DNA of 64,000 nucleotides from the NCBI GenBank assembly GCA_010672925.1, contig JAAHFP010000012.1:95192-159191 (forward strand), read 5' to 3'. How positions within the stretch are numbered: the stretch's first letter is position 1; each line of letters begins with the position of its first letter. Below are positions 27,011 through 37,314 of the stretch, in pieces. The notes under the pieces are model-generated. The model ran no database searches. It had not been told where the DNA came from and saw nothing but the letters and a program-made list of their open reading frames with translations. This DNA comes from Symploca sp. SIO1C2. GTDB lineage: Bacteria > Cyanobacteriota > Cyanobacteriia > Cyanobacteriales > Coleofasciculaceae. A program made the translations under genes and the position numbers.

Positions 27011-28048
27011 CTAAGAGATTACCCTCAGTTGTTCCTTTTTAGGTAATTCATCACTTACTGCTTCCTCCTTAACTATAAGAGGAGTTGGTGTTAACAATGT
27101 TTGATGGAAATCCCTTCTAACTTGAGCATTGAGGTATCGCTGCTGTAGAAGCTGCCATTCTTGCCAGGATTGGTAGCGAGTTGCAGTCAATTGTGCAGCA
27201 AGAGTTGGCATTTGCTCCCTTAGGTTAAATTTAAGAATATCTGTGAGAAATGCCGCCAGCACAAAACTATCTTGAATCTCTCCGACAACCCTCTGAATTG
27301 CTTTGATATCCCGAACATAATTCTTATAGGTAGAGTCGTAGAAGTCGGTAAATAGCTCCATTTGATAGCGTACTCCCTTGGCTTGCTTACGCAGGCAATG
27401 AAGACTTTCTCCGTGAGTATCTAGTAAATGTGCCACTATTTCAGCATTTAGGGCAATGGGGACATCTATTTTTCCCGCTTCGACTTTAATACCTACTAGC
27501 CAAGCCGGATGCAGCAATAGTTTACTTAATAACGGTGATAACAAATCTGGCAGGATATCTTCAATTGCCCTTTGAGCCAGTAATCCGTAGGTAGGTTGCT
27601 CTAGCCAGTTTTGCAATGCTTGCTTGAATGAGCAATAGTCTGGCTGCTTGAGAGTTGCTTTAACTTGTTCTAGTGACTTGTGACGCCGTTTCTTCAGTGT
27701 TGCTAAAACTTTTTTGAGAATATCTTGTTCTTTAGTTGGTAGCCCTGGGAGATACCGATGTTTGAGGGTGTCATTGAGGACATCTAAATCCCTGAGCTCT
27801 CCTAGTATACGGGCAATTGCCGCAATTTTCTTTTCTTGAGCAGCTTTTGGTAGTGAGATAGCTCCCTCAAAACTGGTAACCGTTGTACGCAAACGCCGCA
27901 TCCCTACACGCATTTGGTGTAATTCTTCGGGATCTTTGTCTTTGATAACTTCGATTTCGTGCTTGAGAATTTTCTGGAAGTGTTTTTCAACTGCCAGGTA
28001 GCCCCAATGACCAAAAGTCTTTGGGTCTAGCATCTTACTATGAGACAT
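27011..28048 (-). CDS. CHAD domain protein
   Basis: The 345-residue product has the CHAD hallmarks: conserved His and Arg in EELHQMRVGMRRLRTTV near residues 40-57, LGELRDLDVL, and later LRKQAKGVRYQMELF. CHAD domains form helical bundles that bind polyphosphate and often travel with CYTH phosphatases; no CYTH gene is in the window. The first residues (MSHSKMLDPKTFGHWGYLAV) look native. It is divergent from folB. Confidence 0.9.
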   Translation of the reverse strand: MSHSKMLDPKTFGHWGYLAVEKHFQKILKHEIEVIKDKDPEELHQMRVGMRRLRTTVTSFEGAISLPKAAQEKKIAAIARILGELRDLDVLNDTLKHRYLPGLPTKEQDILKKVLATLKKRRHKSLEQVKATLKQPDYCSFKQALQNWLEQPTYGLLAQRAIEDILPDLLSPLLSKLLLHPAWLVGIKVEAGKIDVPIALNAEIVAHLLDTHGESLHCLRKQAKGVRYQMELFTDFYDSTYKNYVRDIKAIQRVVGEIQDSFVLAAFLTDILKFNLREQMPTLAAQLTATRYQSWQEWQLLQQRYLNAQVRRDFHQTLLTPTPLIVKEEAVSDELPKKEQLRVIS

Positions 28049-28225
28049 ATGCTATTTGCCAAAGCCCCTAAATGTACCATGAAAGTAAATTAATGTTAGC
28101 GTACAATAATACTTTCTTACTTCCTATGTCAGGTGAACGAAATTTTGGGTGGAATTTCCTAACTAATATCGAGTTCGGATAAATAGTGCTATAGACTAGA
28201 TAGGAATCAAAATTAGAGAGCTTAA

Positions 28226-28582
28226 ATGGATTGCATTCAACTGAGCGGCATTCGTTGCTATGGCTACACAGGGTACTTGCCAGAAGAAAAGGTGTTAGGA
28301 CAGTGGTTTGAAGTTGATTTGACCATCTGGCGAGATTTGTCAGCATCAGGAGAGAGTGATGATATTGCTGATACTCTTGACTATCGCAGTGCGATTGAGA
28401 CAGTTAAGCAGTTGATGAAGAACTCAAAATGTGACTTGATCGAAAAATTAGCCGCTACGATCGCTAATGCTATTCTCAAATTAGAGGCAGTCCAACAAGT
28501 TCAGGTGCGGTTAACTAAGCCTACTGCTCCTATCCCTGACTTTGGTGGCAAAATTACTATCGATATTACTAGATCTAATTGA
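28226..28582 (+). CDS. folB: FolB, dihydroneopterin aldolase
   Basis: This 118-residue enzyme cleaves 7,8-dihydroneopterin in folate synthesis. Family features are the opening DCIQLSGIRCYGYTGYLPEE, the Tyr/Glu region DTLDYRSAIETV, LIEKLAATIANAIL with the catalytic Lys position, and the ending VRLTKPTAPIPDF. It is full length and starts at the only reasonable ATG. GAGAATG heptamers follow its stop codon. Confidence 0.94.
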   Translation: MDCIQLSGIRCYGYTGYLPEEKVLGQWFEVDLTIWRDLSASGESDDIADTLDYRSAIETVKQLMKNSKCDLIEKLAATIANAILKLEAVQQVQVRLTKPTAPIPDFGGKITIDITRSN

Positions 28583-28764
28583 GAATGGAGAATGGAGAAT
28601 GGAGAATGGGGAATGGGGAATGGAGAAGGTCGAATTGTTGCTATACTCACATTCTGCACTATGCATCAAAAATACTGAATAAGGTTAATCAGAACAATAA
28701 ATTCTAATGCTGAAGTAGTCAAATCTTATAACTGTTCCCTGTTGCCTGTTCCCTGTTCCCTCTC
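28583..28764. repeat. STRR array and partial copy of a nested element
   Basis: GAGAATG/GGGAATG heptamers (28583-28628) are followed at 28648-28743 by a roughly 96-bp copy of the left part of the 142-bp element at 7863 (CACTATGCATCA, CTAATGCTGAAGTAGTCAAA, AACTGTTCCCT). It then breaks off into CTGTTCC-type heptamers where the other end should be. Confidence 0.72.
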
Positions 28765-29166
28765 TTACTTCATCTCAAATAAATCCAGGGGCAAATGACC
28801 GTACATATCATTAATGCCATTTTCGTAGGCAGATTGACAAGAGACTAAGACGCCACGATGGGTTCCTGTATAGGAATCGAGGTAACATAGTCCGGAGTTA
28901 GGATTATATTTGATATAAACTGAACCATCAATAGGGGTAAGGTCGAGATTAGGTTGGTAGCCTAAAGCCTCGGAATAGGTTTTTAAGGCGGATAAACCCT
29001 GAGCTACTGTATCAGCACAAATCCCTAGGATTTGGTAGTCGGAATGTTGGGTGAGTAAAAGTATTGCTTGACGGATCAGGGCTTTTTCTGCTTCTGAGTC
29101 AATCGATTTGTTCTCAATGCAGTTGAAGGGTTTTAGGAGTTCTTGCGCTTCTTGAATAGTGGTCAT
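28765..29166 (-). CDS. DUF1824-like conserved cyanobacterial protein
   Basis: A 133-residue protein (MTTIQEAQELLKPFNCIENK, ILGICADTVAQGLSALKTYS, VYIKYNPNSGLCYLDSYTG) that I match tentatively to DUF1824. No catalytic motif is evident. It is soluble. The start is followed upstream by GTAGGTGGTAG repeats. Confidence 0.75.
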   Translation of the reverse strand: MTTIQEAQELLKPFNCIENKSIDSEAEKALIRQAILLLTQHSDYQILGICADTVAQGLSALKTYSEALGYQPNLDLTPIDGSVYIKYNPNSGLCYLDSYTGTHRGVLVSCQSAYENGINDMYGHLPLDLFEMK

Positions 29167-29542
29167 TGATTAGGTGGTAGGTGGTAGGTTTTAGGTGGTA
29201 GGTATGTAGTGCCATCGCTTACCTGTAGTTGGATTAGCCACAAGTATTCTCGCAGCCTTATCCAAAAATAACATTACTGTGGAACAGGCATCCTGCCTGT
29301 CTTTTTCTAACTTGTCTACCGGGTTAACATCAGGGCGGGTTTTGTATTAAGGTTATCTTGAATATTCCCAGATTATCCCTAAACCCGCCCCTACAAATCT
29401 TGGTCTACCGGGTTAACATCAGGGCGGGTTTTGTATTAAGGTTATCTTGAATATTCCCAGATTATTCCTAAACCCGCCCCTACAAATTCAATTCCCAATT
29501 CCCAATTCCCAATTCCCAATTCCCCATTTTGAATTTTGAATT
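29167..29542. repeat. 376-bp spacer with an 89-bp direct repeat and STRRs
   Basis: GTAGGTGGTAG repeats (29171-29205) are followed by a palindromic ACAGGCA hairpin copy (29285-29301). Next come two tandem copies of an 89-bp unit beginning GTCTACCGGGTTAACATCAG (29314 and 29403), then ATTCCCA heptamers (29488-29525). Each 89-bp unit has inverted ends AGGGCGGGTTT/AAACCCGCCCCT. No gene is seen. Confidence 0.85.
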
Positions 29543-32500
29543 CTAAAAATCTCCACTCAAAGCAGGAACACAACGATCGCATAATGTGGGATGTTCAGGA
29601 TTAGTGCCAACCGAGGTGGAGTAATTCCAACAGCGCTCGCATTTTTCTCCTTCTGCTTTGACTACACCAACCTGGAGTATCTCTGACTGGGAGTTGTACT
29701 CGGTATCTTGTATGGCTTCGGGGGAGTCCAAAAGTTCTACTTGAGAGGCTAAAAATAGATAGCGTAATTCGTCTACATGGTTAGTTGGTTCTGATACTAT
29801 CTCAGTAGTTATCTGGGGAGTCTCTTGTACTTCTTCAGGCTTTTCTGGCTGGCTTGTTTCTGGAAATGCAGCGACAGCTTCTGTAGTTTGAACATCTACT
29901 ACTACAGCATTAGATTCTCCCACCGTAATGGTTTTGAACTCCTGAATTTTCTCCGACAACTCTTGGCGATTAGCGGCAAAGAGTACATAACGCGCTAGAA
30001 ACCAGCTGGTGTAACCAGTACCAACCATAAAGAAGAAAGGCTGCACTAGGGGAAGGTGATTGAGTACCCCTAGGACTCCTAGCATTACTTTGGCAAAGAT
30101 GAATAATCCTAGGAAAAAGGTAACTGTTGCTAGTAAGCTTTGATTGTTTTGGTAAGATTTACTTATTTCAAGGGTTAAATTGTTCAACCACTGAACAACT
30201 GTTGGCTGCTGCTTTGGTTCTGTTTCTAAGACAGTTGGCTCAGTTAAGGTTTCTGCTGGGGGTTCTGGAATAACTGGCTCCTCTGGTTCCTCTGGAGGGA
30301 CTTCTACAGCTATCTTCTGGGGATTGAAACTCCGTAACTTTTCCCTTAACTCCTCATTCGGAATATATAATAGTACTTTAGCTTCCAAGGAAGAGCCAAT
30401 CATCTTTTGTTCCCTGGCTTGTTCGAGTACTTTGTTAACTTCAGTACGGATAGTGCGTAAGGTATTCCAGGAAGTAGCTAACTCAGGATTATGCCACTGC
30501 TCCTCTAGTTTCACCCAACCAGATTCAAACACAGACTGGTAAGGTTTGTTATAGGGGAGGTATTGCCAGATATCTTCTGCTAAGTGACACAGTACCGGTG
30601 CGATCGCTACTGCTAAATTTTCCAATGCTACTGCTATGACTGTCTGACAGCTGCGACGGCGTGGGGAGTTGAGGGAACTGATGTAGAGTCGGTCTTTGGC
30701 AATATCTAGATAGAAGTTAGACAAATCTACTACACAGAAGTTTTGCACTGTCTGGAAGAAGCGGAAAAACTGATAACTTTCAAAGGCTTCTTTGATCTCC
30801 GCAAACACTTCCGTAATCCGGTGCAGCATATACTGGTCTAATTCCGGTAACTCCTCGTAAGGTACTTGGTGCTGTGCTGGATCAAAATCATGGAGATTAC
30901 CTAACAGAAAGCGGGAGGTGTTGCGAATCTTGCGATAGACATCCGATAGTTGCTTCAGAATACTGTTACTTAGGGGAACATCGGAAGAATAATCTACCGA
31001 AGATACCCACAGGCGGAGGATATCTGCACCGTAAGGGGGCTCTGCTTGCTTATTTTTTCCTCCCTCAATTACCATCTTCGGGTCAATGACATTACCCAAA
31101 GATTTGCTCATTTTACGCCCTTGTTCATCTAGGGTAAAGCCGTGGGTTAAAACCGTTTTGTAGGGAGCGTAACCGTTAGTGGCAACACTAGTAAGTAAAC
31201 TGGATTGGAACCAACCTCGGTGTTGATCTGAACCTTCTAGATAGACATCTGCTGGATATTGTAGTTCACTTCTTTGGTTACTTACCGCTGCCCAAGAGGA
31301 ACCGGAGTCAAACCAGACATCCATCGTATCAGTTCCCTTGCGGTAAGATTTGCTCTGGCTACGATATTTTTCTGGCAGAAGTTCCGCTACTGACAATTCC
31401 CACCAGGCATCAGAACCTTTTTCAGCGATAATTGCTTGGATATGGGCAATAGTTTCTTGGTTGAGCAGTACTTCCCCCGTCTCTTGTTCATAGAATACGG
31501 GAATCGGCACTCCCCAACTCCGTTGACGGGAAATACACCAATCCGAGCGGTCTGCTACCATTGGGGTAATGCGGTTTTCTCCTTGAGCTGGAATCCACTT
31601 AACCGAAGCGATCGCTTTTAGTGCTTCTTCCCGGAATCCTTCTACTGAGGCAAACCATTGCTCTGTTGCCCGGAAGATAGTCGGTTTTTTGGTACGCCAG
31701 TCGTAGGGATATTTGTGGTTGTAAGGTTCTTCTTTCAGTAAGGAACCAGCCTTAGTCAATGCTTCGATTACTGCTCCATTCCCTTCTTTTAAGACATTCA
31801 ACCCATTAAACTGTTCTGCTTCCTTGGTAAAATTCCCTTTAGCATCGACTGGTGAGAGGATTGGTAAACCATAGCGTTGACCAACGGCAAAGTCTTCCTG
31901 TCCGTGACCAGGGGCCGTATGTACTAAACCCGTACCAGACTCAGTGGTAACATAATCACCACCAATGACAATTTCACTTTCCCGGTTAAAGAGGGGATGT
32001 TGGTAGGTGCAATGCTCCAAATCCTTACCTTTAATAGTCGCTTTTACCACCAACTGACTTTCCAGCTTTTCTGATAACTGTTCCACCAAGTCAGCGGCTA
32101 CTAGTAAGTATTGAAGCTGTTTCGGAATTGCCGCTGGGGGCTTTTCCTGCTTACTCTTGCCAAACCCCTTTTTGCCTTTAGAGTCAGTTTTTGAAGCTCG
32201 AATACTGGCTAAAGCATCTCCAAAAAGCTTAGATTTACCGGTAGGTGTCTCAGTTGCCGGTTTGCTATCCTTTTCTGGAGTAGGGGCAATTAAGGGAGAA
32301 GGAAGTTCTACTACCGCATAATTCAGTTCCGGATTCACTGCCACTGCCAGGTTACCAGGAATAGTCCAAGGAGTAGTCGTCCAAATCGCGACCCCTAAAT
32401 AAGGTAAAAATGGCTCTAATACCTCTTGCACTGCCGCTGCGGGCTTAGTCATCCAGAAAGCAGCATAGATACTGCGGGAGATATGTCCTTCCGGATACTC

Positions 32501-33109
32501 TAACTCCGCTTCTGCCAAGGCTGTCCGGGAACTGGGACTCCAGTGTACCGTCTTCAAACCCCGGTAGATATAGCCTTTCAAAAACATCTCACCAAAAACC
32601 CCAATCTGAGCTGCCTCATATTCCGGGTTCAAGGTCAGGTAAGGATGTTCCCAGTCTCCCCAAACACCAAAGCGTTGGAAACCTTTACTTTGCTCTTCTA
32701 CTGTTTTGAGGGCAAACTGCCGAGCTTTTTGTCGCAGTTTCAGGGCTGTCAGTTCCTGCCGCTCCTTTGACTTCATTGCTTGTAGGACTTTAAGTTCAAT
32801 CGGCAAGCCGTGGCAATCCCAACCAGGGACATAACGTACCTTGCGTCCTTGGAGCAACTGATACTTATTAATAATATCCTTGAGGACTTTGTTCAAAGCA
32901 TGACCCATATGCAGGGAACCATTAGCATAAGGTGGTCCATCATGCAAGATAAAAATTTCGCCAGGATTATTCTGTGACAGGCGATCGTAAATTTGCTGTT
33001 CTTCCCAATATTTTTGCAGTTCCGGTTCCCGCTTGACAGCGTTCGCCCGCATGTCAAACTTAGTCTTGGGTAGATTTACGGTATCTTTGTAGGTGTTGGG
33101 TGCTGCCAC
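29543..33109 (-). CDS. ileS: Isoleucyl-tRNA synthetase with a CAAD membrane-anchoring domain
   Basis: Class I synthetase charging tRNA-Ile. HIGH-type motif [11 protein letters not shown] is at about residues 59-69, KMSKS ([10 protein letters not shown]) is present, and the C-terminal zinc finger is CERCWNYS...CDRC. At 1188 residues it is longer than the usual ~940. Between the anticodon-binding region and the zinc finger, about residues 935-1110, lies a Pro/Glu-rich linker, two membrane helices ([20 protein letters not shown] and [19 protein letters not shown]) and [12 protein letters not shown]. This is the cyanobacterial aminoacyl-tRNA-synthetase-appended domain, known to anchor synthetases to thylakoids. 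A second insertion of about 60 Lys/Ser/Pro-rich residues ([20 protein letters not shown]) lies in the editing domain near residues 275-335. Confidence 0.97.
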   Translation of the reverse strand: MAAPNTYKDTVNLPKTKFDMRANAVKREPELQKYWEEQQIYDRLSQNNPGEIFILHDGPPYANGSLHMGHALNKVLKDIINKYQLLQGRKVRYVPGWDCHGLPIELKVLQAMKSKERQELTALKLRQKARQFALKTVEEQSKGFQRFGVWGDWEHPYLTLNPEYEAAQIGVFGEMFLKGYIYRGLKTVHWSPSSRTALAEAELEYPEGHISRSIYAAFWMTKPAAAVQEVLEPFLPYLGVAIWTTTPWTIPGNLAVAVNPELNYAVVELPSPLIAPTPEKDSKPATETPTGKSKLFGDALASIRASKTDSKGKKGFGKSKQEKPPAAIPKQLQYLLVAADLVEQLSEKLESQLVVKATIKGKDLEHCTYQHPLFNRESEIVIGGDYVTTESGTGLVHTAPGHGQEDFAVGQRYGLPILSPVDAKGNFTKEAEQFNGLNVLKEGNGAVIEALTKAGSLLKEEPYNHKYPYDWRTKKPTIFRATEQWFASVEGFREEALKAIASVKWIPAQGENRITPMVADRSDWCISRQRSWGVPIPVFYEQETGEVLLNQETIAHIQAIIAEKGSDAWWELSVAELLPEKYRSQSKSYRKGTDTMDVWFDSGSSWAAVSNQRSELQYPADVYLEGSDQHRGWFQSSLLTSVATNGYAPYKTVLTHGFTLDEQGRKMSKSLGNVIDPKMVIEGGKNKQAEPPYGADILRLWVSSVDYSSDVPLSNSILKQLSDVYRKIRNTSRFLLGNLHDFDPAQHQVPYEELPELDQYMLHRITEVFAEIKEAFESYQFFRFFQTVQNFCVVDLSNFYLDIAKDRLYISSLNSPRRRSCQTVIAVALENLAVAIAPVLCHLAEDIWQYLPYNKPYQSVFESGWVKLEEQWHNPELATSWNTLRTIRTEVNKVLEQAREQKMIGSSLEAKVLLYIPNEELREKLRSFNPQKIAVEVPPEEPEEPVIPEPPAETLTEPTVLETEPKQQPTVVQWLNNLTLEISKSYQNNQSLLATVTFFLGLFIFAKVMLGVLGVLNHLPLVQPFFFMVGTGYTSWFLARYVLFAANRQELSEKIQEFKTITVGESNAVVVDVQTTEAVAAFPETSQPEKPEEVQETPQITTEIVSEPTNHVDELRYLFLASQVELLDSPEAIQDTEYNSQSEILQVGVVKAEGEKCERCWNYSTSVGTNPEHPTLCDRCVPALSGDF

Positions 33110-33399
33110 AGTCTAACGCCAAAGTATAGTAGAGCAATATTTAACCCATCTATTATCTACGACAAGTTCCCCTAAGTTCAACCATCCTGAGAAACTTACA
33201 CAAATTTACATATTCCACAGCAAGAGCCGGATGTATGAGGGTTGACTTTCAGGAAACAAGGGAATTGGGAATTGGGAATTGGGAAGAAGATTTGACAAAA
33301 GTTGCTTTGCTTACTTTTGAGTATACGCTTGAAAATTATATAATAAGGGACTTAGGGCAATTCTAAATTCTAAATTCTAAATTCTAAATTTCAATAAAA
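33110..33399. repeat. Spacer between ileS and a Uma2 gene
   Basis: It contains GGGAATT heptamers (33254-33275), a good promoter match (33317-33344) and CTAAATT heptamers (33363-33392) that reach the start codon region. No gene is visible. Confidence 0.7.
33317..33344 (+). promoter_or_regulatory. Likely sigma-70 promoter of the Uma2 gene
   Basis: TTGAGT (33317-33322), a 16-bp spacer, and a perfect TATAAT (33339-33344), about 55 bp ahead of the ATG at 33400. The CTAAATT repeat would lie in the 5' UTR. Confidence 0.55.
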
Positions 33400-34083
33400 A
33401 TGACTATCTCTCCTCTTCAAACACCCGTTGTTTACCCTGAACCAGACGGCTCACCTATGGCAGAAAGCGATCCTAACCGGGACTATTTAGTTTATGGGGT
33501 CGAATCCCTCAAACTCTATTTTCAAGACTCCTCGGATGTCTACGTTTCCGGCAATCTTTGGCTATCTTATGAGCAAGGAGTCTCCGATGCGGCTGTCTCT
33601 CCGGATGTGTTTGTGGTCTTTGGAGTAGAAAACCGTCCCCGCAGAAGTTACAAAGTTTGGGAAGAACAGGGAAAAACACCGGATTGGGTTTTGGAAGTGA
33701 CTTCAGGTAGCACTCGCAGTAAGGACGAACGAGAGAAACCAGTGATTTACGCTCAAATGGGAGTCTCGGAGTATTTTCAGTACGACCCCAGTGGAGATTA
33801 TCTGACACCTGCACTTAAAGGAAGGCGTTTAACACAAAATGGCTATCAAATAATCACTCCCAATTACCTAGAAAACGGAACCCTGGTTATTCCTTCATTG
33901 GTGTTAAAATTAGAATTGTGGTTACTTACTAACGGTCAGTTAAGGTTTTTCGACCCTCAACAAGGAGAGTTTTTAAGAACTTATCGTGAAGAGCGAGAAC
34001 GGGGGGATTACGAGCAGAAACGAGCTGATATCCTTGCCGCAAAGTTAAAGGAACTCGGAATCGACCCATCAGATTTATTGTGA
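33400..34083 (+). CDS. Uma2 family (DUF820) PD-(D/E)XK nuclease-like protein
   Basis: This 227-residue member has DAAVSPDVFVVFGVE followed by PDWVLEVTSGSTRSKD (active-site D...E-x-x) and the typical KPVIYAQMGVSEYFQYDP. The C-terminus has a charged helix (YREERERGDYEQKRADILAA) common in this subfamily. It is only distantly related to the Uma2 proteins at 22583 and 42413. Biological role unknown. Confidence 0.93.
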   Translation: MTISPLQTPVVYPEPDGSPMAESDPNRDYLVYGVESLKLYFQDSSDVYVSGNLWLSYEQGVSDAAVSPDVFVVFGVENRPRRSYKVWEEQGKTPDWVLEVTSGSTRSKDEREKPVIYAQMGVSEYFQYDPSGDYLTPALKGRRLTQNGYQIITPNYLENGTLVIPSLVLKLELWLLTNGQLRFFDPQQGEFLRTYREERERGDYEQKRADILAAKLKELGIDPSDLL

Positions 34084-34221
34084 TCTTTCAAGAAACAAGG
34101 CAGAGGGCTCCAAGGCAGAAGGAAAGAGGGTTCTAATGTCCAAAATTGATTGTAATTGGGATTATTGTTTGCTATCATCAAGGGCCTATCCAAAACTTGT
34201 ACTATTTCTGGTAAAACGATC

Positions 34222-34494
34222 ATGAAAAAGATTCTGCTCAGTTGTTTGTTAAGTATTTTCTTACTGGTAGCGTTTACTGTTCCTGCTGCTGCTCAAGATA
34301 TTAATCAACTTTACTTTGCTTGCGAAGATAGTGGTGGTTTTTTTGATTATCTAATACGAGATCACCTGGCCATGTGTGAAGTTAATGGCGATCAAGCTAA
34401 AGCCCAGGCATTTGTGAAAGCATGTGAAGTAGAATTCGGACAATATAACGGTAGTTGGTATGAAGAAGATGGAAATTTTTATTGTGAATTCTGA
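34222..34494 (+). CDS. Small secreted Cys-containing protein
   Basis: The start is set at the ATG at 34222, because the following residues form a clean signal peptide (MKKILLSCLLSIFLLVAFTV then PAAAQ); the frame is open 66 bases upstream but encodes no leader-like sequence. The mature part is about 65 residues, acidic, with four Cys (ACED, MCEV, ACEV, YCEF) that could form two disulfides. I do not recognise the family. Periplasmic or extracellular location is predicted. Confidence 0.7.
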   Translation: MKKILLSCLLSIFLLVAFTVPAAAQDINQLYFACEDSGGFFDYLIRDHLAMCEVNGDQAKAQAFVKACEVEFGQYNGSWYEEDGNFYCEF

Positions 34495-34883
34495 GCCAAA
34501 TTAGACTCTATTTTCGTAGCGACTGCTTTATTCTCAATTTTTTGATTGATCCCCACCCTAAAATTTGCCCTCTTACTTATGACCAACTGAAGAATGGGCA
34601 TTATTAGGAAAATCAGCTCGAAGCTGTTCTATCTTCAATAAAATGTTCAGCAAAGCAGTTGGCGATCGCAACTTGGCCTATTCAGATGCTCGATTTCTTG
34701 AGGAAGTCGGGCATCTTAGGTATTCCACAGACACAATTTTGGCTATTTTTGTGATATTATTTCATCATGGGAAAATGTGCGCACATATATACTGGCATTT
34801 TGGTTGCTCACAGTGAGGTAGCTAATCTAGAAATGCGATTACTTACGGCATTCACCTAACACCTATTCAACCGCTCGTACTTA
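34495..34883. other. 389-bp region with a hairpin and a possible coding relic
   Basis: A 14-bp imperfect hairpin GATGCTCGATTTC-ttga-GGAAGTCGGGCATC (about 34685-34716) is of a type common in cyanobacteria. On the minus strand, about 34575-34675 reads as a 30-codon protein-like frame (LLNILLKIEQLRADFPNN) ending in a stop and without a start, perhaps a gene relic. Nothing else is recognised. Confidence 0.4.
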
Positions 34884-35123
34884 TTACCAACCGAAGAATT
34901 CTGTGATTAGAGGGAACAAGTTAGTACAAGTTTTCACAAGGTCAACCGTTGATGGTAAGTCGGCAATGGTTCCTTTGAGAAACTTAATTGCCCTTTTTGC
35001 CAGCTTCTGCATCGCTCCATCGTCCGGCTTTTGTCCCGCTTCCGCAAGAGCCTGCACTTCAAAAATATTCTTGGGTAGGTGGGCAGCAAACAACGTACAT
35101 GGGTAAGGTGGGTTTTGCAGCAA
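34884..35123 (-). pseudogene. Probable C-terminal gene fragment
   Basis: The last ~60 residues of this frame (EVQALAEAGQKPDDGAMQKL, AIKFLKGTIADLPSTV, LFPLITEFFGW) look like a genuine amphipathic C-terminal domain of larger cyanobacterial proteins. The first residues do not, and there is no ATG (only a TTG just after a stop). It is followed upstream by a palindromic ACAGGCA repeat. I read it as the 3' remnant of a lost gene; family not identified. Confidence 0.35.
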
Positions 35124-35161
35124 TGAAACAGCTTTAGCTTAGACGCATTCACCTTACATGT

Positions 35162-35191
35162 TTAGGATGACAGGCAAGATGCCTGTTCCAC
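35162..35191. repeat. Dispersed ACAGGCA hairpin, inverted copy
   Basis: GGATGACAGGCAAGATGCCT followed by GTTCCACAAGG is the inverse of the hairpin core in the 101-bp repeat (2658-2918). The following sequence (tcgacttaagctattagccg, gtttaaactccgggcgg) resembles a decayed version of the palindromes in the 7772-8096 element. Confidence 0.7.
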
Positions 35192-35339
35192 AAGGAACTA
35201 AAAAATATAATCCACTTCAGTCGACTTAAGCTATTAGCCGGTCGTTTAAACTCCGGGCGGATTTGGCAAGTTATTGAGAGTGTTGCCAGAGCTAATGTGC
35301 GATCAGCTTCGCTGGTGCCGTAGGCAATCGCTTAACCTG

Positions 35340-36500
35340 TCACATACCACCTAATACTCTAACCAATTGTTCGAGGTGAGCCATTTCATGAGTAGCCATA
35401 ACGGAAATGCGAAGGCGACTAGTGGGAACAGTGGGAGGACGGATTGCGGGAACAAATATACCTGCTGCTTTTAGCTGTTCCCCAAGTCTGATAGCGGCAG
35501 TAGCACTAGCTAGGGGCAGGCACAGAATTGGTGAGTCGGAAGGCAACAGTTGGAGATGGGGGAGCTGCTGTTGGATTAATTGCTTGAGCAAGTTAACATT
35601 GTGCTGGAGTTGCAAGCGTCGCTCCGGCTCTTGTTGCACAATCTTAATTGCGGCTAAGGCAGCAGCAGTGTCAGCAGGGGATAAACCAGTGGTATAAATC
35701 CAGCTAGGAGCACGATTGCGCAGGAAGTCAATCAGCGCAGCGGAACCGGCTACATAACCTCCCAAACTCCCCAAAGCTTTACTGAGAGTACCGACTTGAA
35801 TCAAAGTTTCTCCCGTACAACCGAAATGCTCCACACCACCAGCTCCCGTTGCTCCCAAAACTCCAGTGGCGTGAGCTTCGTCCACTAGTACCATACAGTT
35901 AAACTGGTGAGCGATCGCTAAAATTTCCGGTATGGGACAAAGATCTCCATCCATACTGAAGACGCTATCGGAAACAATCAAGCAGCGGCGGTAGAGTTGG
36001 CGGTGTTGCTCTAGCTGACGTAACAAATCAGCCATGTCATTATGAGCATAATCTAAAACTAACGCCGAGCTCAAAATAGCACCATTTTTCAAGCTAGAAT
36101 GATTATACTGGTCTGCCAAAATCAAATCCCGCTTGCCGACAACCGCAGCGATCGCTCCTAAGTTGGCTAGATACCCGGAACTAAATACTAGAGCATCTTC
36201 AGTTTGTTTTAAAGACGCGATCGCTTCTTCTAGTTGTCGATGTAGTTCCCGATGTCCTGTAAGTAGTCGGGAACCAGTGCTACCAGTACCGTATTTTTGA
36301 GTAGCGGCAACTGCTGCTGACCTCAAGCGCTGATCCCCTGTCAATCCCAAATAATCATTACTGGCAAAATTGATCACTTCCCTACCTTCAAGTTGCACCA
36401 CCGCACCAGGCTGACTGGTAATAGTTTGCACTGAACGATACCAGTTAGCTTTGTGGATAGTAGCCAGGGATGATTCTAGCCAAGCGTAGGGGTTTGACAT
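35340..36500 (-). CDS. bioF: BioF, 8-amino-7-oxononanoate synthase
   Basis: PLP enzyme condensing pimeloyl thioester with alanine in biotin synthesis. It has [43 protein letters not shown] and the PLP lysine in [13 protein letters not shown]. The start is placed at the ATG at 36500 ([12 protein letters not shown]); seven residues upstream of it are unlikely to belong. At 386 residues it has the normal length. No other bio genes are adjacent. Confidence 0.93.
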   Translation of the reverse strand: MSNPYAWLESSLATIHKANWYRSVQTITSQPGAVVQLEGREVINFASNDYLGLTGDQRLRSAAVAATQKYGTGSTGSRLLTGHRELHRQLEEAIASLKQTEDALVFSSGYLANLGAIAAVVGKRDLILADQYNHSSLKNGAILSSALVLDYAHNDMADLLRQLEQHRQLYRRCLIVSDSVFSMDGDLCPIPEILAIAHQFNCMVLVDEAHATGVLGATGAGGVEHFGCTGETLIQVGTLSKALGSLGGYVAGSAALIDFLRNRAPSWIYTTGLSPADTAAALAAIKIVQQEPERRLQLQHNVNLLKQLIQQQLPHLQLLPSDSPILCLPLASATAAIRLGEQLKAAGIFVPAIRPPTVPTSRLRISVMATHEMAHLEQLVRVLGGM

Positions 36501-36521
36501 TGGAGAAGTAATAAGTAACAA

Positions 36522-36637
36522 GTAACAAGTAATAAGTAAGAAGGAATGCTGTTGCGCATTTAAACTGTTAAAAACGATAGCCCCAGGTTTCCTGTTGCCT
36601 ATTGCCTGTTGCCTGTTGCCTGTTGCCTTTTAGCTTA
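36522..36637. repeat. STRR spacer between bioF and the hydroxylase gene
   Basis: AAGTAACAAGTAATAAGT heptamers (about 36508-36540) and GTTGCCT heptamers (about 36590-36628) occupy most of the gap. Confidence 0.75.
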
Positions 36638-37165
36638 TCAGCGCCACCGAAGTTGTAAATAACCCTTTTCCGGCTGCTGGAGTTCTTCTTCCGTGAGCCA
36701 TTCCACTGGCTTATAAGTACCAAAAATATGGTCCCACCAGTCTACACCTAGACCAAAGTTGTGATGCCACATATTGTACTTGTGATGGACATAATGAACT
36801 GGCATCTTCATCCAAAAGCATTTTCTGGGGTTATCGTGTTGTAGCTGATGAGCATAAGCGGAAAAGGCAGCATAAGCTAGGGCTCCCAAGAACCAACCAA
36901 TGCCAGCACTCCAGGAGTAGAGGAACATGATTAACATAGCAATGGAACTACCCCGGATATAGTCCCTAAACTCCCAGAGTACTCCTTGTCCCTCGTTACG
37001 GCGGTGGTGATCACGGTGACGTTCACCAACGCGAGGGGAAAAATGCATCAGGCGATGCATCCAGTATTCCACGAAACTGGCGAAAATAAATGCTAGGGTA
37101 AAAAAGATGATTCCCATTCCTAGGGGAAAGGCTCCACCAACAGCAAGCTGGGCTAAAAAAGTCAT
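36638..37165 (-). CDS. Sterol desaturase / fatty acid hydroxylase superfamily membrane protein
   Basis: The 175-residue protein has the superfamily's histidine boxes: HRLMH, HRDHHRR, HQLQHDNP and VHYVHHKYNMWHHNFG, which bind a di-iron centre, interleaved with hydrophobic segments (FPLGMGIIFFTLAFIFASF, AMLIMFLYSWSAGIGWFLG). It probably hydroxylates or desaturates a lipid or carotenoid in a membrane. The substrate cannot be told from the sequence. Confidence 0.88.
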   Translation of the reverse strand: MTFLAQLAVGGAFPLGMGIIFFTLAFIFASFVEYWMHRLMHFSPRVGERHRDHHRRNEGQGVLWEFRDYIRGSSIAMLIMFLYSWSAGIGWFLGALAYAAFSAYAHQLQHDNPRKCFWMKMPVHYVHHKYNMWHHNFGLGVDWWDHIFGTYKPVEWLTEEELQQPEKGYLQLRWR

Positions 37166-37314
37166 CGATCAAATAATTAAGGTTTAAGGGCACAATAGAA
37201 TTAGCTGTTGTGTATTCTATCTGTTGAATTGGTGCTACTGCACCAGACGTCGAGATGATTACTCAACAATTTCCCTAGCTCTGAGCATATCGATATCAAT
37301 ATAGAACGAAGCAA

